Part shown: one piece after another, positions 63,085 through 64,000 of the stretch
Numbering within the stretch: position 1 is the first letter of the stretch
Layout of the letters: each line of letters opens with the position of its first letter
NCBI RefSeq assembly: GCF_005484965.1
Contig: NZ_CP034036.1
Coordinates: forward strand, 2,418,001-2,482,000
DNA: 64,000 bases
Reading direction: 5' to 3'
From: Brenneria nigrifluens DSM 30175 = ATCC 13028
GTDB lineage: Bacteria > Pseudomonadota > Gammaproteobacteria > Enterobacterales > Enterobacteriaceae
The notes under the pieces: model-generated
Databases searched by the model: none
Seen by the model: only the letters and a program-made list of their open reading frames with translations
Told to the model about the DNA's origin: nothing
Position numbers and translations under genes: made by a program

Positions 63085-63180
63085 TTAATCAACATTCAGC
63101 ATAACAACAAGTAAAACAATCAAAAAAATAAGCAAAATAGCACTAGCCAGCTTCCAACGCCTTTCTGATTTGCTGCTCAT
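63085..63180 (-). CDS. Putative 31-residue single-span membrane protein
   Basis: Minus-strand ORF MSSKSERRWKLASAILLIFL followed by IVLLVVMLNVD. A basic N-terminus (Lys4, Arg7, Arg8, Lys10) is followed by one strongly hydrophobic helix, the layout of enterobacterial small inner-membrane proteins. A GGAAGGA lies about ten bases upstream, and a TATAAG -10-like element a little further. I do not recognise a named family. The location is where mgrB sits in E. coli, but the cysteines of MgrB are absent, so it is not MgrB. Confidence 0.45.
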   Translation of the reverse strand: MSSKSERRWKLASAILLIFLIVLLVVMLNVD

Positions 63181-63402
63181 ACCCACACATTCCTTCCAGA
63201 AACAAAACTTATACTAAAGCTAATACTTTTGTTTTATCGGCAGATGCCGACATTTTATTAGTCCGCCGATCGGCTTGTCTGCTAATCTCGGTTAATTACC
63301 CTTGAATAGTGCGGATAACGCAGCGTTATCGTTAGACATGCGTTGCAAGGTTACGTACGATTTATTAAATTAGGTCACTACTTTTGTTATTGAAGGAGCA
63401 TT

Positions 63403-63525
63403 ATGAGTCTTTCGCTCATGTGCGCGCAGTTTGTTACCCGCCAAGTCCTCCGACACGTTATCACCGCCCATCTGTCTCTTGACTTAAATGATATTGATAA
63501 TTATTCTCAAATAAATCATTCATGA
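63403..63525 (+). CDS. Possible 40-residue leader ORF before the metal transporter operon
   Basis: ATG behind a very good TGAAGGAGCATT, encoding MSLSLMCAQFVTRQVLRHVI then TAHLSLDLNDIDNYSQINHS, ending 17 bases before the sitA-like start. The Fur-box promoter of the transporter lies inside its second half, which argues either for two overlapping transcripts or for a chance ORF. No family recognised. Confidence 0.3.
   Translation: MSLSLMCAQFVTRQVLRHVITAHLSLDLNDIDNYSQINHS
63479..63508 (+). promoter_or_regulatory. Sigma-70 promoter overlapped by a Fur box
   Basis: TTGACT (63479-63484) and TATTCT (63502-63507) are 17 bases apart. GATATTGATAATTATTCTC (63490-63508) matches the 19-base Fur consensus at 16 positions and covers the spacer and -10, so iron-loaded Fur should repress the downstream gene. 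Confidence 0.75.
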
Positions 63526-63542
63526 CCTGTAAGGATATACCT

Positions 63543-64000
63543 ATGATCGGTTTTCTGACTCACCTGCCCTCTTTTTTGCGTAGTATGGCGTTACCCGGCA
63601 TCCTGCTATTTATGTCCGTCGCCAGCGCCAACGCCGCGGAAAAGCTTAAGGTGGTCACCACCTTTACCATCATCCAGGATATTGCGCAGAATATCGCCGG
63701 CGATGCCGCGACGGTAGAGTCGATTACCAAGCCGGGCGCGGAAATTCATGATTACCAGCCCACGCCGCTCGATATTGTCAAAGCGCAGTCGGCCCAACTG
63801 ATACTGTGGAACGGCATGAATCTGGAACGCTGGTTCGAGCGTTTTTTTGACAACGTCAAGGACGTTCCGGCAGTGGTGGTGACGGAAGGGATTACGCCGC
63901 TGTCGATCCGTGAAGGCGCCTATAACGGCAACCCCAATCCGCATGCGTGGATGTCGCCTTCCAACGCATTGGTCTATATTGAAAATATCCGGGCGGGATT
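63543..64000 (+). CDS. Metal ABC transporter substrate-binding protein, SitA/YfeA type (partial)
   Basis: Runs off the right edge after 152 codons. A signal peptide (hydrophobic MALPGILLFMSVASANA, cleavage about residue 31) leads to KLKVVTTFTIIQDIAQNIAG. The cluster A-I solute-binding signature follows, with His69 (EIHDYQPTP) and His134 (NPHAWMSP), the first two of the four metal ligands (His, His, Glu, Asp) of SitA/YfeA. Such proteins deliver Mn2+ and Fe2+ to an inner-membrane permease. The AAGGATATACCT ribosome site precedes the ATG. A Fur box lies upstream. Probably the first gene of a sitABCD/yfeABCD operon outside the window. Confidence 0.88.
   Translation, partial: MIGFLTHLPSFLRSMALPGILLFMSVASANAAEKLKVVTTFTIIQDIAQNIAGDAATVESITKPGAEIHDYQPTPLDIVKAQSAQLILWNGMNLERWFERFFDNVKDVPAVVVTEGITPLSIREGAYNGNPNPHAWMSPSNALVYIENIRAG

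Overview
The window is a chromosomal stretch of an enterobacterium (Enterobacterales). Most proteins are close orthologues of Escherichia coli proteins, often of identical length: GapA, YeaG, FadR, TtdA/TtdB, MinCDE, AcnA, SlyA, SdaA, ManXYZ, CspC. The gene order is a rearranged and trimmed version of the E. coli pncA-to-cspC, minCDE/fadR and slyA/purR neighbourhoods. The two copies of a hairpin-rich dispersed repeat, the moderately high GC content and the trimmed gene content suggest a plant-associated Pectobacteriaceae genome (Brenneria, Lonsdalea, Pectobacterium or Dickeya type). That assignment is inference, because no rRNA is present to settle it.

Layout. 1-9.4 kb: pncA, yeaC, msrB, gapA, yeaD, yeaE, mipA and the stress kinase pair yeaG-yeaH behind a clear sigma-54-type promoter. 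9.5-15.9 kb: dadA (no dadX beside it), spoVR/ycgB, fadR, dsbB (no nhaB), a 65-residue HolE-like protein, ycgN, ycgM. 16.0-19.2 kb: a tartrate dehydratase module (ttdR, ttdA, ttdB, and what looks like a decayed transporter remnant) placed between ycgM and ycgL. 19.3-28.6 kb: ycgL, minCDE, rnd, fadD, slp-type lipoprotein, tsaB, yoaA, yoaB. 28.7-39.1 kb: acnA, gstA, pdxY-tyrS-pdxH, mliC, anmK, slyB, slyA, ydhL. 39.3-47.8 kb: gloA, rnt, grxD, mepH, ynhF, purR, cfa, ribE, mdtK. 47.9-50.4 kb: a small foreign patch with gene remnants, a VapBC-type toxin-antitoxin pair and an XRE regulator. 50.4-64 kb: yoaH, pabB, nudL, sdaA, a PchB-like chorismate-mutase-fold protein, yoaE, manXYZ, yobD, mntP with its yybP-ykoY riboswitch, rlmA, cspC, yobF, a 31-residue membrane peptide ORF, and the start of a Fur-box-controlled metal ABC transporter operon (SitA/YfeA type).

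Functional themes. Central metabolism and its control (gapA, acnA, fadD/fadR, sdaA, manXYZ, ttdAB), cell division site selection (minCDE), vitamin B6/riboflavin/folate synthesis (pdxH, pdxY, ribE, pabB), envelope (mipA, slyB, mliC, mepH, cfa, anmK) and metal homeostasis (mntP exporter, SitA-type importer). Several short genes are added here from direct reading: ynhF, yobF, a 31-residue membrane peptide ORF, a 40-codon leader ORF, and the partial transporter gene at the right edge.

I did not find one large undescribed system. The best leads are the paired repeats built from serial hairpins (16991-17243 and 43730-43999), the HolE-like small gene, the eroded tartrate module, the stand-alone PchB-like enzyme with a Gln-to-Glu change at a catalytic position, the VapBC/XRE patch, and the small ORFs near the right end.
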